The notes under the pieces were generated by a model. The model was not told where the DNA came from and made no database searches. It saw nothing but the letters and a program-made list of their open reading frames with translations. From Lottia gigantea (Eukaryota; Mollusca; Gastropoda; Lottiidae), in contig NW_008708898.1 of assembly GCF_000327385.1 (NCBI RefSeq), positions 926,212 through 990,211 on the forward strand: 64,000 nt of DNA, written 5' to 3'. Below are positions 13,370-27,503 of this stretch, in pieces. The translations under genes were made by a program, and so were the position numbers. Position 1 is the first letter of the stretch; each line of letters starts with the position of its first letter.

Positions 13370-13830
13370 TCAATAATCCAAACACATCAAATTATCGCAT
13401 CAATATACATGATCACACCATGTTTCATTAAAATCAATTGAAAACTGTAGTCTCTTATGTGTTCATAAACAAATTTTGATGCGTGTTTCCTAAATTAAGT
13501 GCAATATCTCAAAAACCGTTCATCGAAAGATCGACAAATTCGAACTTGAACAAAATCTCATCAATATGAATGATCACACCAAATTTTGACACGTTTTTCC
13601 TAAGTCAAGGGCAATTACTCAAAAACCGTTCATTGAAAGATCGTCAAATTCAAACTTGACCAAGATCTCATCAATATAAATGATCAAACAAAATTTGATT
13701 AAAATCAGTTGCAAAACTGTAGTCTCTTTTGTGTTCACAAGAAATGTTGACGGACCAACAGACCGACGGACAGGGGCGATGGCAATATACGTCCACATTT
13801 CCATGTGGACGTATAAAAATAACCAGGAGT
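13370..13830 (+). repeat. Diverged tandem repeat ending in a strong hairpin
   Basis: A unit of about 110-120 bp recurs two to three times. Its conserved pieces are catcaatat-n-aatgatcac, aaattttgac, gggcaattactc and aaaaaccgttcattgaaaga. It is followed by a gacggaccaacagaccgacg tract and a near-perfect palindrome, tacgtccacat-ttcc-atgtggacgta, at about 13789-13815. Similar 'ggcaattactcaaaaaccgt' plus 'gacggacagacgg' blocks are, from memory, common in molluscan repeats. A related hairpin half is at 16175-16200. Probably a non-autonomous mobile element; class uncertain. Confidence 0.65.
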
Positions 13831-14359
13831 CACATTGGATATTGGGACAGATTTATAAAACTTAGCATTTGCTTTTTCTGGTCTTTTCCTTATTTCTGCA
13901 GTCATAAAAGATAAAAATTAGCTTCCGTGAAGTAAAAGAAAAATCTGAATGTTAATCGCATAAGAATCAGCAAATGCTTATTCCACATATACATAAACCC
14001 TAAATTCGAAGAGACAAGCTCCAAAATAGTTGTTTGATACTCAAATGTCATGATTACTTTGGCTGTTATCCCCATGTCCAGACATCTAAAAGGTGTGTGC
14101 CAATGATGATGAGGAATCAGCTGAACTTATCGGAGACTTCTTAGATTAACCAAAAAGAATGTTGTGTGGCACATTCCTGCCATACAATACTGAACAGATT
14201 GGTGGATAGCCTATCAAATACAACGAATGGAAACAAAATGGATGTAATTGCCCGTTTGAGATCTTTTCGAGAATAATTAAGTCACTGTGCTGCTTGCAAT
14301 CATCTGTTTCGCCTATATTATTGCCATCGGTACTAAGAAGGTAATTAACTGAACATATC

Positions 14360-14435
14360 GTGACCTGTGCTGACGTAGAACCCCGGACTGCTACTAAGAG
14401 TTTATCTTACTGAGCCACCATAATTACAGAAACCA
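14360..14435 (-). repeat. tRNA-like SINE head
   Basis: Read on the - strand, tggctcagtaag resembles RNA polymerase III box A, and about 35 bp later ccggggttctacgtc resembles box B. The spacing is right for a tRNA-derived promoter, but the bases have drifted and no cloverleaf can be drawn confidently. A SINE relic is more likely than a functional tRNA. Confidence 0.45.
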
Positions 14436-16169
14436 TCAGGTTTTTATTTAATAAACTCAAAGGCAATGTCTCCGACAAAATAAATAACTTCAATCAAAGC
14501 ACGCCTTCAATAAACTTTAAAAGCCTGTAAAGAAAAAAAAAATCAGTAATCGACACTAGTTGTTCTCAGTTTAAAATGTGCTGGAATTAAATCAATGCCG
14601 TTATCTTTGTTAGAATGGCAGAAAGTCTTTGATTCTTTTATTGCAAGTGTAAGAATCAATTTAGGCAAAAAATAGAAGCCGACTTCTTCAAGCTAGGTCC
14701 GTATTAGTTTAATCTCAATAAGTTTATAAAATGTTAAAGGTTTAATACAAACATTACAAACAACTTTTTCTCCAATTAAAGACTGGATATGTACGTCTTC
14801 ATTTCAGAAATCTTACAGTGATGTTACTCAATAATTATTTGAAATTTAGTTAGAAGCTTTAGAAAGTTCAGTAAACGTCTATATGGTCTATTAGAGGTTG
14901 GGGATAAAATCATTGAGTAAGATGGTCTGATCGGTTTGACCAATATATCTTGTAATACATTGTGTCTGGTTAATTTCTAGACCGATCACAAATACAGGCA
15001 CACAAGAAATGAAGTTAAAGTGATTGATAATATTCTTCAGGATACCCGACAGTTGTTAGAAATGGATGAAACCTAGCTGCTCTCAGATTTTGCCAATCAA
15101 AAAGATGACTGGAGATCCTCTGGCCTCCCCATATAACTAGAGGTTTTTCATGTTCGAACAGACAAGACATGCGAACAGCAGGCTTAACGATGCCTGTAAT
15201 AGCTAACTATGCAGAGAGAAAAGAATGTCACCCTAGAAATATTTTGTCCAGATCCTAATCAAGAGCAAAACACAGAGTCGGAAACAGTAGAAATATTAAT
15301 GGCAATTTTGATCCTGTGAATAGGTAGGAACACTGTTGCCATGTAGAATATATTCGTACAAGTCAAATTTTTCCTTTAAGGCAAACACTATCAAGGTCCT
15401 GTAAGTGTTTCTGAAATGTGTAGAAATCACACTCTTGAAACGTCAAATTTGTCACAGTTGGACATGTAGTAAGTGATGAAATGCGTTTAACAAGTAGTGG
15501 ACGTGTGTAATTATTAATGGTAACTGTGATAAATCAAGTTATGTCATGGTTGAATGAAGAATCGGCATTAATAAAATCCCAAAAGACAAAAGTTTATTAT
15601 CACCTAGTACATCCTCACGGAAATGTGATACTATGAATTATTCAAAAGAATGGAATATGCGAAAGTATGAGATGGCATAAACACCAAACTCAATCATCCA
15701 AGAGAATATAGTTATTAAACTATAGGCAGTATAGGGCCAGTTTGTACAATTTACAGATTTAAATCATATTGTTGTTCCCGAAGGAGGATTAACAACGATT
15801 TGACAAAGAGAACAGTGACAATTTTGAAACAATGATCAATTCAACTGAAAAATTATCTTTATTTTTATCTACTAAATTTGATGGATAAAGTGGATATGCA
15901 TCAATGTACAGGACCTATTTCAAAATATGATTTTCCCAATGAGAGTCAGTAGTTTCGGACTACTATAGCCATGACTTCCTAGTATTCCGTATATAATAGT
16001 CAATGGAAATCAGAGATTCATTTACAGAAAGGCTGAAAACAGGTCAGTTGTCTGAAGATCGCATAGCGTGAAACTTCGCGTAACAACATCATGTTTTTAG
16101 GTGTTAATATTTCTAAACATTAACATACATAAATAAACAGAATTATTACTGCCTCAATAGACTGATTTT

Positions 16170-16205
16170 AATATACGCCCACACGAAAATGTGGACGTAC
16201 GCCTA
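16170..16205. repeat. Hairpin related to the 13.8-kb element end
   Basis: The palindromic block acgcccacacgaaaatgtggacgt matches the terminal hairpin at 13789-13815 except for a few bases. It may be the end of a second, largely decayed copy of that element. Confidence 0.5.
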
Positions 16206-17189
16206 GCCTTTATTGCTCCGCCTCTCTGCTCACCTTCTGTCCATGCAGATTTCTGTGTTGTTTGAAACATTTTGGTTTATCGACGAATTCTCAAACAAAT
16301 TTGAGGTCAATTATATACATGTATATATATATATACATAATATGTAGATCAATAGGGGTGGGGTCTTGCTAATAATAAACTTGATGCTTGTATTGTCAGA
16401 TCAGTCTTATCTGTGGTGCTGCTGGACTCTTCAAAACAAGGAAATACACTGACTAATTGACTGCATCTTTCGATGACAATCGTGTAGCCCTGGAATCACG
16501 AAGAACATTTATCTTAAGTTTGTCATCGGATCTGATGCGCTCTCTGCGAAACGAATTATTATTCCAATTCTCATATTTCTTTTGAGCTGTGCTGAATGTA
16601 TGTGACAACCATTTCTGAAAAAGGACACATTCTTCCAATGACGTCTTTTGTTTCTTATATCGTCAGTATGTTATATGTGGTTGCCCAAATGCTCAAATAA
16701 ATATTTTGGTGCTATAATGTATTTCATGCCAATTATTTTTACAATGGCAGCACATGCCGCGAATAACTGCGTTGTTTCTTGATATTGTCATGTATCATCA
16801 TTTCAAATTAACGTAAGGGTGTACTTTTATATGTTAACATTAAAGATAACATTTTATGTGGTGTTCTCATCTGAATTATTAGATAGACCTTTCAAGAACG
16901 TCACTAGGAAAAAGGTCAACACTCGAAATGGGCCAAGTTAATGATGGAATAAATAGAGACTAGTTATAAACCGATCCTACGATAAATTTAATAATCTGTG
17001 CAACATTTTCTTTTATAACATCGTTTACCCATAAAATATAAATTGATTTGCTTTATTCTACAAGATACTAATAGAAAAGATGCTATAAATTTATATTATT
17101 AATTGTATTACGATGTTAACAGTCTGTCTCACCAACTACTTTGACAGATTTACGACATAACTTTCTGTGTCATTTTCTTTAAAGGGCAG

Positions 17190-17265
17190 AAATTATGTGG
17201 AGCCGAAGTGGCGTATCCAGATTTTAGCTCACTAGCCTAGATATCCGGAGTTCGATATCATACCT
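17190..17265 (+). repeat. tRNA-like SINE head
   Basis: Starts agccgaagtggcgtatccag (box-A-like) and about 30 bp on has ccggagttcgatatcatacc (close to the box B consensus GGTTCGANTCC). The order and spacing fit a tRNA-derived SINE promoter. No anticodon arm of a working tRNA is evident, and no tail was defined. Confidence 0.5.
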
Positions 17266-20200
17266 TTACATTATTCAACCAGGAATGCCCCTGTCGATAA
17301 TGTAGGTATTCAGTTGCTTTTTTGTTTTATTAGCTTTTATTTTTAACATAACCACTTCAGTAAGGGTCTAACGACAGTCTTCTTGAACGCCCGTGAAATT
17401 ATACATTTGACCTAACTCGATGATTTTTGCTTTAGCCAATCAAATTTCTGCCAGCGCTGGTATTTTGTGACGCTGTGTTTATCACGTCATGTCAAAAGGT
17501 TAATTTGACGATCGTTTAAGAGGGCCGACGTCAGGTCCTTATTGCGGTGGCTATATTAAAAATAAAAGCCAATAAGAAAACAGAACGATAGTTTGGTCTA
17601 TTGGAAAATGACTGGATCATTCCGATACAGTAGTTCTGATACCCTTTAGACGTGTCCTACAGTTAGATAAAGAAAAATAGAACTAAAACTCGACATTATA
17701 TACCAGGCAAAGTCCATGCAGAGCCGTGTAAGTTGTAGGCAGAAGAGAAGTGGATTTAAATAGCGCATTGGTTATCTGTATACTTAAGGACAATTTTAAT
17801 AATTTATTTTTGTCTTGATTGTGGCTTGATTCTAATTTCTAGAATTAAAAATCGTATAAATTGAGTAACCGATTCCCTTGCAGTCATTTTTCTCTGAAGA
17901 AATATCAAATTGTATGGCTTTATAACCACAAGCTATTCACACTAACCTTTGCTTTCTTCTTCCCATTGTTTCAGGGTAAACTTCATGACGTGTGACTCGA
18001 ATTTGTATTGTAAATGCATGTTTTTGATGATATCCCATAGACATTATCCATAATTGGTAAGCACATACATGTCCTCGTGCGATCATTATTTTGGATTGTC
18101 CAGATATAGAGATTCTTAAAAAGGAATGCTACTGGATAGAAATATATCAAACGAATGCTTGAAATTTAAATTTCAAGCTATTGCGTCCTTAAATGCCTGG
18201 TGCTATTGGCCTCCCTTGACAATTATGGGGCCCCTACACCTAATGTTTTATAGAAACCACCACTGTTTTAACTATATTCATGTGCTTGGAGATCTTGTAT
18301 CAGTTTTGTTCGTTAACGCCTCGAGTTCGATAGCGGTAATGTCACCAATACAATGAATTGACCTAATGCATTATTTAGACACAAGACCTTTGACAGAATA
18401 TTACAAAACCTATAATGATAATGAACGACATTGCAAATTAACCCAGATGCCAGAAAAGAATATATGTCACCTCGCCATTGCATGACATACGATTTGCTTG
18501 CAGTGACTCAACTAGATGAGTGTGCCCATGGGCTGAGGTGGGTTGGGGCCCCTCCACGTAAGAAATATTTCCAACAAATGCTCTCATGCATTCTTAGACC
18601 CTTCTATAAATCAAATCAATGCTTGTTAATGGAAGATTTTAAGATTTTCAGGCTGTAGTTCTTGCTATTTCACTCATTTATATATTGTTAGTTGCCAAGT
18701 TTGATTTTCTGGTGCTTGGGCCCTTAGTTCAACCAGGCCCTATGGTAGTTGTGACACTGTTAGTGTGGGACAAAGACTGGAACGTAGAAACTATGAAGCT
18801 TAGAAATTGGCAATAAATACAAAGCACAGGAGTACAAGAATAAAATACATTATAAGGGTCAATGTGTCATTCACCGTAAGAATCAAGTAATGTAACCCAA
18901 ATTAGGACCTGTGCTTGAAAATTACTGAAATTGACACACAGCTAAGATTCAAACGTGTAAATTTCTTACTGATCAACTGACCAACCGAAATATAAAGGAA
19001 CTTTGGCATATCGGCGTCAATTCAAATGTTATTTCATGGCATACGATTTTAAGTTTCTCATTTTACAAAAGTGGACGTGGTCCACTTACATTATTCTGGT
19101 TATGTATTGAGGTTATTAATTAAGAAATAAAAAATTTAAAGGACACCTTCATATAAAAACGATTTACTACTGATCACCTCGGCAGTTAAACAATACACAA
19201 GCTTGATAAACTATCGTCAGCCATTAAGTTAATACCCATTAGACCATTTCAAAGTAAAATATTTACTAAACAATGATTGGCAATCACGAAATATATTAAC
19301 ACTTCTTTGTAGGGATGGTACCTAGTGATTTTAAACACATTTGTGTGAAGCTTTTGAATTACTACTATTATCAATATTATGGTCATCCCAATACAATTCA
19401 TTTTAGATAGCATTCCCATAGGTTGAATGAATTTCATCAGCTTTTATCTTAATACGTAACCTAAATATACAAATTAGGACTAAACATAACGATAAATGGT
19501 GTTACCATATTTAAAACTCATTCACCAAAAATAGACTTTGAAAAGTAGTCTCGATATCTCCTGGTGTATTTTCAGTAGTATGACGTCATTTATACTACAA
19601 CCTTCTACTACCACTACAGAATATTTTAATAATAGGCCTGCTATAGCGAATTTATTAGGTTTCGTTCATGAAATTATCATTGATTTTGTTAGGAACTGAG
19701 TTATAACCGTTTCAACTTTGCATTTTGAATGTGCTCAAAACTTCATCTACATTTGGACACTAAATTTGTAGGAAAGAAGGAGCAGTTATATTCGAAGAGA
19801 ACTGCCAGTATAGAAGTTATAACAGTTCCCTGTTGTAGTCGGAAAGGACTGCCAGAATATTTCAACAATCCTTTCTACGACCCACGTTATCTTATCTGTT
19901 AAACTTAAAATAATATTAGCCTGATCGTCACTTACAGTCAAGTAACCTAATTTCGTGCTAACTTATTTATCGTGCATCTCCGGAAATGATTAATGATTAC
20001 ATGTGCGACCTGAGTGGCCTCCGCATTTGCCTGTTTTGATAAACATGGGTTATCTCTACATTGCATCGATTCCAGTAGTTTCAAGCAAGGTAAAATGTAT
20101 CAATGTATAGTTTGACATAAACAAAATGGCGGATTTCAGTTATAACTTATCTAATTTTGTCAGTCAATTTTTTTTTTTAAATCATTTATCTTTGAAGGAA

Positions 20201-21289
20201 TTGTCATTAGTTACAATGAAATACTATTAAAGATAAATACTAAGAAAAGTTAATTATACCACTGTGTATCAATACACCGGGTTTTTCTCGACTTATTTAT
20301 AGATCAAACATTTCTCACGAAAATAGGTGGCGCATTTTTCCGCCGTTGTCGAGTTGTTTACTCATGAAATATGTGCCAAAGTGGGGGATTCATAAAGAAA
20401 ATCGAAACAAATAAATTTTAATTATTTTATAGAATATCTGAGGAAACTTTTAAGATATGAAAAAAATTGCCGTTTTTTAAATCTGACGAAATTCGGTGTT
20501 GAATCCTTATGTGCACGAAAATAGGTTACATCACTTTTTACGAACTTTCTGCCCTTCTGTTCTCCTTTAGTCCTTACTCTTTCTTCTCGCAAAGTATCTT
20601 GATAGAAAGTTTGAGGAATTGAAATATCAGCTTCAAAATACTACTGAGTGTCTTAAATTTTCTTAAGATAGGTAAAAATCAACTAATGGAAATAACCTTA
20701 ATTTTTTACAGATTTTGTCTTAAATGTAATGTCATCAAAGCTTATATTTCCGTTGTAGTTTTTGAAATAAAAAGTTTGGCACAATGGTTTGGTCTTATGT
20801 CCAAATCAAACAAATTTAAATCCAAAAGTGTGGATTGTAAATCACAGTAAGTTTGACTTTTGTTACTAAGCCATGGTACGTTGAACAACATTTCCAGTTA
20901 GATTGAAACTGTCACAAATTATTAACTTCTGATATTACGCTCTGACAAACCTGATTCGAGTAAATGAAACTTGATACTTAGCGTCAGAAAGTAGACAACA
21001 GGTGGAAAGCTTTTAATGATGAATAAACGGTTGCCCCGGAGTGAAACAGCACATGGGGCAAGGTCACAGTGACACAGTTGCGATAGAAATTCAGTTCTTA
21101 TAATAGTTCGTCATAAATAAAATAATAATGATAGTCTAAAATCCCTTATGTTCGTTACTCTGCACATCACTTAAATCTCATATATTTTGTGGATAAAATT
21201 TATCATATGTTAAAAAGACAGTGAACGACATTTAGGGGGGTTGATTTCAGTGTTTAATATATGTAATTAGTCTTTAAGTACTTGAACTA

Positions 21290-21656
21290 GGGTGGTTCGT
21301 TTACGACATCATTTATTTTTTTTAGTTTGAATTAAAAAACTGGAATATAATTATAAAACATAATTTTGAATTAAAAACTTGTATTTTCTCCCAGGTGATA
21401 TTCAATAGTATTTTATTAAAAACGAAAAACTTGAATTTCCACCTGGGTAAAAATTTATTTTCATCCGGGTGGATGTTTTTGATTAAAAATTCTAGAATTA
21501 TCACATGGGTAAAAATATATTTTCATCCGGGTGGATGATTTTAATTAAAAATTCTAGAAATTCAAGTTTTTAATTAAAAATTATGTTTTATAATTATATT
21601 CCATTTTTTTAATAAAAAATTTAAAATAAATAAATGATGCCGTATACGAACCACCG
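21290..21656. mobile_element. Foldback MITE with TA duplication
   Basis: A 367-bp element. The left end ggtggttcgtttacgacatc and the right end, read inward as ggtggttcgtatacggcatc, are inverted repeats that continue as arms of roughly 90-100 bp (for example tataattataaaacataatt on the left against its complement on the right). TA lies directly outside both ends (21288-21289 and 21657-21658), as in Tc1/mariner-type insertions. The centre holds two direct copies, about 63 bp apart, of a block containing ttttcatccgggtggatg. The whole could fold into one long hairpin. It has no coding capacity. Confidence 0.85.
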
Positions 21657-21837
21657 TAGAAATCTCATAATTCCTTTAAAAATACTTCAAGCTAGTAATT
21701 TTACTCACTTTTTCTAAATATGTCTTTTCTCCATATCACAGTGTATCTTAAGATGACGATTTGTCATTATAAAATTCAAACGCAGATAATTCTACACATG
21801 GATTTGTAGGTTCAAATTTTGACGATGAGCTTTGACA

Positions 21838-22010
21838 GATTACTGATTCCCGTTTCTGAGACTAAGGTATGATTGATGAACAAAATGGCGCACTTATCCC
21901 TTAAGTTGTATAACTTGTATAATGTTTTGATAAAAATGCGTGTTTTTAACTGCTACTTAATGTTTAAGAGGATTTGACAGGCACGCATAGTGACAGTTGA
22001 ATTCCACAGA
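21838..22010 (-). repeat. Dispersed repeat family 1, copy
   Basis: Shares tttctgagactaaggtatga exactly with the copy at 28286-28305. Further right, ccacagaaaca is also shared at similar spacing. The intervening sequence has drifted. This extends family 1 to at least about 170 bp. Confidence 0.65.
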
Positions 22011-22582
22011 AACAGATTCTGATAATAAAAACTCCTCTTTGGGTGTCAGGAGATTGAAACCGAGGAGTGCGTGGTGGTTGGTAAGGAGATGCTTACTTAA
22101 AATGAATATGTTGTCAAGCCATTGATATTGATATAAAGAAACATTAGGACTTTATATTAGATTGGGTTGGATTGGATTATCTGTTGTTCATATAGCATTG
22201 GTGTGATACGGACAGTTGCTCTGCGATTTTATGTAAAAACTAGTCGATCAGTGAAATCATGAATATGTTGTAGTTTATCAGAATGAAAGAAGTCCAATTA
22301 GGAGAGATTTGGCATTCTCTTGAAAAAAAAGAACCAAGGAATTTAACAGGATTTTGGTGTCATCGGTTGACAGATATTATAAAATGATTCTTATGTTTCG
22401 AAGTTGATAGTGACAGGTTTCAATAATGTTATTTATTTGTTTTTCCATGTTCATCTTCACAATACCCTTATAATCTGGGATGATAGGGTAGATTCTATAT
22501 AACAACTTCCAATAGACACAGACAGATCAGCAGAATCTGTTTATTTTGTAGAAGAGGTGAGCAGATTCAATGACTAGCGCTA

Positions 22583-22930
22583 CGATAGTTTAATATGCTG
22601 TACATTGTAATCCCATTTTGACAACAGAAAACTGTCATTGCCCGAGCAATCAGCTTGCTAGTTGGATACGATAGTTTAGTGTGCTCTCTTTTTGACCACA
22701 GAAAACTCTCATGATAGTTGGACATGATAGTTTGGCTTCTCAAAATCTGCAATCTGCTAGCTAGGCATTATACTGATATTTTGGTGTGATGTTCGTCTCT
22801 TCTAACAACAGTAAACTGTCATTGATCAAGTAATATGCTAGCTGGGTTGAAACGATAGTTTGACATACTCTAGTCCCATCCTGACAACAGAAAACTGTCA
22901 TTGTGTCAAGCACTCAATCGACTACTTTAT
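22583..22930. repeat. Degenerate tandem repeat upstream of caveolin
   Basis: Four or five diverged copies of a roughly 50-90-bp unit that begins with gatagttt and often contains gacaacagaaaactgtcatt, followed by a tgctagntgg motif. Unit length varies, so the array is old or has lost parts of units. It ends about 415 bp before the caveolin start codon. A regulatory role is not shown. Confidence 0.65.
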
Positions 22931-23344
22931 TGGACACGAGAATTTTGTATGAATATAGGTCACAAGGCAACTCTTCTATTATGTTTGTAAAAAAATTGAT
23001 AAGCAATTGGATTAATGTGATTAGTAATGATTATCCTTTGAAATGGATTAACTGATTGTTCTCACAAAAATTGTTTTTTTAATCCATCGTTTAACGGACC
23101 CTTATTGGACCCCCTATGCTTTTGATTTCATACGGTAAAGACTGATCAGAGACTAGGTAAAGATTTACTAATCCGTGAAAACCTGGTAACCACCGAAACT
23201 GTTATACCGAAACAAACCGTCACGTTAGTTACCCCGAAAATAAGCAATATATACCCTGTATTCTAATTAAATTATCACAGTCATTGGATCAACTTCATCA
23301 GTCAATTTGACAAATCACCTCAGTCGAAACTTTTTTGGATCAAA

Positions 23345-24055
23345 ATGAAAAATCTTGATTTGGTAAACCGAGATCCCAACAACATCAACGATCACATTGA
23401 GGTAAGTCTAAAAAAGATTCAGAAAATCTTGATTTGGTAAACCGAGATAAAGAACATTCTGATTTTCTAGTCTTTGTATGTGTATAAGGAAGTGCCATTT
23501 CATTACCTTCCCTGCAATTCCTGAAAAACATGGCCAGATTTTGATTGTAAAAAATATAATTTTTCTTAAAAGACTCGAGAACTTGGTCCAACAAGCATTT
23601 AATTGTCCAAATTGCTTTTCATTTAGTCGCGATCTTTGTCCATTAAGCTTTCAAATGACCCGTATCATTTTCAGAATCTACAAAGTTTAAAAATAGGACG
23701 TTTTATTATATCGTTATAATTTTTTCAGGTTGAATTTGAAGATGTCGTGGCTGAACCTGATGGAGCTCACAGTATAGTTTGTGTATGGAAAGCTTCTTAT
23801 TGTTGTTTTAATTTCTGGAAGAATTTCTGGTATAAATTAGCTACTCTATGTTGTGGAATCTGTATAGCTGCTGAATGGGGCTGTGAATTTGCTAGTATCG
23901 CCTTTACTCATGTTTGGTTTATTACTCCATTATTCAAAGTATTAGAAATAGAATGTGGTTGTTTAAAGAAATTTTATGGAATGTGTGTCCATTGTTGTTT
24001 AGATCCTTGCTGTGAATCTTTAGGACTCGTGTTTAGTGCCTTTAAAAAAGAATAG
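23345..24055 (+). CDS. Caveolin, cysteine-rich
   Basis: Caveolins are hairpin membrane proteins that oligomerise and shape caveolae and related plasma-membrane domains. Exons are 23345-23401 and 23729-24055, joined in phase 0 with gtaagt donor and ttttttcag acceptor, giving 127 aa. The N-terminal LVNRDP and FEDVVAEPDGAHS (residues 22-34) match the caveolin signature (FEDVIAEP) and the oligomerisation segment. WKAS leads into the scaffolding region, and the hydrophobic hairpin spans about residues 56-90. The C-terminal part, EIECGC to VHCCLDPCCE, aligns with the palmitoylated tail of CAV1. It is shorter than CAV3 (151 aa), mainly at the N-terminus. An unseen 5' exon is possible because the frame stays open upstream of this ATG for about 27 codons. 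Odd points: 14 cysteines, and Glu68 and Glu72 within the membrane segment. Orthology to a particular vertebrate caveolin cannot be assigned. Confidence 0.95.
23423..23448 (+). repeat. Intronic copy of caveolin exon 1 sequence
   Basis: These 26 bases are identical to 23349-23374, the part of exon 1 coding for NLDLVNRD. The copy sits 21 bases inside intron 1, 74 bp downstream of the original, and would hit a stop soon after if read. It looks like a local duplication. Confidence 0.9.
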
Positions 24056-24076
24056 TGTATAGCAATGAGCCAGTAG

Positions 24077-24122
24077 AATAAATGTATAATTTATATATTT
24101 TTGTGATGTCTGTATTAATAAA
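24077..24122 (+). terminator. Caveolin poly(A) signals
   Basis: AATAAA occurs at 24077-24082, only 22 bases past the stop, and again at 24117-24122. Either could serve the caveolin transcript and would give a very short 3' UTR. Cleavage sites are not visible from sequence alone. Confidence 0.6.
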
Positions 24123-27100
24123 TACATAGTAGGATACCAATATTTTACTGAGATTTGTTCACTTTCTTTGTCCTCGAAGGATATAGCTATCTAAATATTT
24201 GATTTACCTGCTGATAAAGCTTAATGTAAACTATTTGTGCAGTAATCAAAGTATTTGATTTACTAGCTGATAAAACTAAATTTCTGTTAATTAGAATTAT
24301 TTTCACTCCAGTCAAAAATCGTGGAGTTCGACTACATCTACCTTTTTCCGCATGAATTTATAATCTATCCCTTTGTGTTTCCCCCTTCGCTAGAACTGTT
24401 TACGCATGTGAAGGACACATTGTGTATTATGATTCGCCCAGAACGATTGCCAATATTTTTTGGTGGAGCTCGAGAGGGATGTTGTAATGATCCAAGCTTC
24501 CATTGACATCGGTACATTGACCAGCATCATAATATATATATTTTAAATGAAAATATGGTTCAATAATAGAGGGATATCAACCAATATGTAAGTTGTGCTG
24601 GTAAACCTACACAGATTAATCCATGAGTGATTAATTTAGTCCCCACCGTTCTAATATCGCTTCTGTTCAATTTTAATGTAATCAAATTCTCTATTTCATC
24701 GATATCTTTCTGAAATCATTCCAAACAATTCATCAAAGTTAAAACCCCGTTCAAATTAATTTTGTTAATTCTTTAAGTTCACTTCTTCTTCATTTTCATT
24801 TGGAAAAAGCGAGGTGATATTAAATAACACAGAACCAGGATTAAGCATTGCATTCAGAGCACTGTAATTTTCTCTAAGTAAAGGCAACGTCAAACTATAA
24901 GTGGGTGTGGGGTCAATAGAACACTTTACTGAAATTGACACTCTCAGACGACCCTAGTGACCAGTCTATTGGTCATTCAGTTTCTCATTTAATTATCAAT
25001 CTGACAACTATGGAGAATTTCCTCAGGGGAACACTTCATTATTCTTTAAAGACTAACCCAGATGAAGTCCAAGGCCTTGGTTAGAAATGAAAAGTATTAA
25101 GATGTTCATTAATGATTTCAAGGTACCAAGATATTCACTAATTTGCCCATAAACACACACACACAAAATGTTTTCTTAATTCAATGACTTCATTTAATCT
25201 ATCTAATAACCCATTTAAGATTTGAATATGCATGTGCAAAAATCACCTAACCAGGCAATATGTGCCGAGAAGACAGTGGTGGTCTTTAGGACAACCATGC
25301 TTAGTCCACAAGAGTAAATCAATGACCAATCGCACTGATAACAAATTGTCTTCAATCAATAGGAATCGCCTTTATCTCAATATTATTCCACACAACATGA
25401 GAACAATCCGTCAAACAAACGTGGGATGGTGTCTAGAGAGCCCATATTACATATTACTAAGCGAAACACTGCAAAAAAAAATTACCAACATATTCAACAG
25501 GGGCCACATTTATCACGAACTTATCTTTTCGCATGAATAAGAATAAGCAACGTTAATCGATCAAGTTTTTTGGTTCTTTGGCTTTTATAATGTCATTAGT
25601 CGAAAAAAATGAAAGTGAAAAAAAAAAAAAATCAAATTTCACACATTTTTGGCCCATACAACTGTTTCAAATATCAATTCTATTGATGATTGTTTGATTA
25701 AATGGAATAAAATAAATGTATTATATTCTTTCATACTAAAATTTCTGGGCAAAAAAAGTCAGAATTGAAAAGTAGATCACTGGCCAGTCTCTGTTTATCT
25801 CCAATTCAAGTTACCAATAAAGCATTTAAGAATGAAGCCATAATGTTTTGAAAACTCGTACTTAAAACAACAGGATAGATTTCTGGCATAACGTGTTTAA
25901 CACTGCGAAAACAAATATTTCCGACCCGAAATGTCAAGGGGGTTTTCACGCCTGTCAACTTGATAATACCACACGAGTTGGAGATGATACTCTAATGAGT
26001 ACCAGAACATGATAAAAATCCTCGACACAGGAAACATCAAGCAGCTTGAGAAGTTTCAATTTGCTCTCTAACACTTATACCACCTGGTTTTAATTGCTAC
26101 CCTCATATCATACTGTCATACTTAGTTACTTATATAATTACATACAGTGAAAAACATTTAAAGAGACAGAGCTCTATACTCTGTCAACGATTCAGCCAAT
26201 GAAGACAGTTCTCTTTTCTTTCAGTACACATAAATATTGGTCTCAGATCGACTGGCGATTCAAATCATCTATTCGGATCTCTCACGGTCGATATGGGGGA
26301 ATTGCTCTTATTGAAAAATTAACTAACCAATAGAACAGCCATAAATAAGGTGTTCGCATATACGAATCTCTCAGGTCGATTAGATCCAATTGTCACCACA
26401 AAGTATTTGGGGATAACTTCGATTTGTCAATTTTCAGTCAACTAAACCGAGCGATTGATCAGATTTTCTCAGTTGTTGATCTCTGAATATTCCAGTTACA
26501 AGATCGACCCGATGCCCGGAAATCTTGGTCATTAAAATTAACGGCTATAGAGAACTCATCAGAGGACAGACTCCCTTTAAAGTAATGTCATGATGCACGA
26601 TTGCGAACGTGACCAGAGCTTAAGTGCCAATCTTTTATAGTAGTCAATTAATATGACATACGTCGCTATGTATTGACCTTCATGGACACTCATATTGTGG
26701 CAAGTGGTTACCTTACCCTCCACATATACATTCTGTTCTTTTGAGGATAGGAAACCCCATAGGAACCAATATCCAAGCAAACGACACATCAAACTTCGAT
26801 CAACTGTGATCTGGTGGATTTTGACCGCTCGCGTCAAATGAAAATTTAATTCATTTTGACCGCATGGCGTCGCGTTACCAGCCACCCTCGCAGCCCCGAA
26901 AGCATGTTTTTCGGGCAAAAATCTCAAATCAGTACAGTAGTTTTCAAACAGATTCCAAATTGCACAACGAACTTAAAAACCTTATGTAATGTTTTTAGAT
27001 TTTTTTGGTCGTTTACAGCCAGCCTTTTTTTCAGATACGTTAAATAACACAATTCTCTAGATTTTGGTGTATAGTTTTTACACATTTGAGCAAAAAATAA

Positions 27101-27503
27101 TTTCGAGCTCCAAAAAAGCAGAATGTCCCTTTAATGAATTGATAACGGATTCGGAATACAAAACTATTCTTTCACGCTAAAACCAATAGACTTAAAAGTG
27201 CGTGGTTGTGATTTTTTTCGCTGCAGTTTGTCATTACCGCACACAGCAATTGCGTTGATCCAAAATAATGCATTTAATTTCCCGTATGAATTCAACTACG
27301 TTACTGAGTATGATTCTATCTTTAATAAAACAATTATTGTATAGACACTTCTAATTTATTAACAACTCAAAGTGGTTCTTTCAAACGTTGAAAGTAATAA
27401 ATATTCCTTTATTCTAGGCGTATCTATCCATAATAAGTCTTTTATTTATCTCTTGTACATCTAATATGCCATTAGAGGAAAATTCCATCCAAGATAGCGA
27501 ATG

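Larger units (their letters stand above)
13831..21289. other. Gene-free stretch
   Basis: No host exon was recognised on either strand. It contains two tRNA-like SINE heads (14360-14435 and 17190-17265), a hairpin related to 13789-13815 (16170-16205) and AT dinucleotide runs near 16320-16340. Open frames of 60-76 codons here are chance frames with no family motif. Confidence 0.5.
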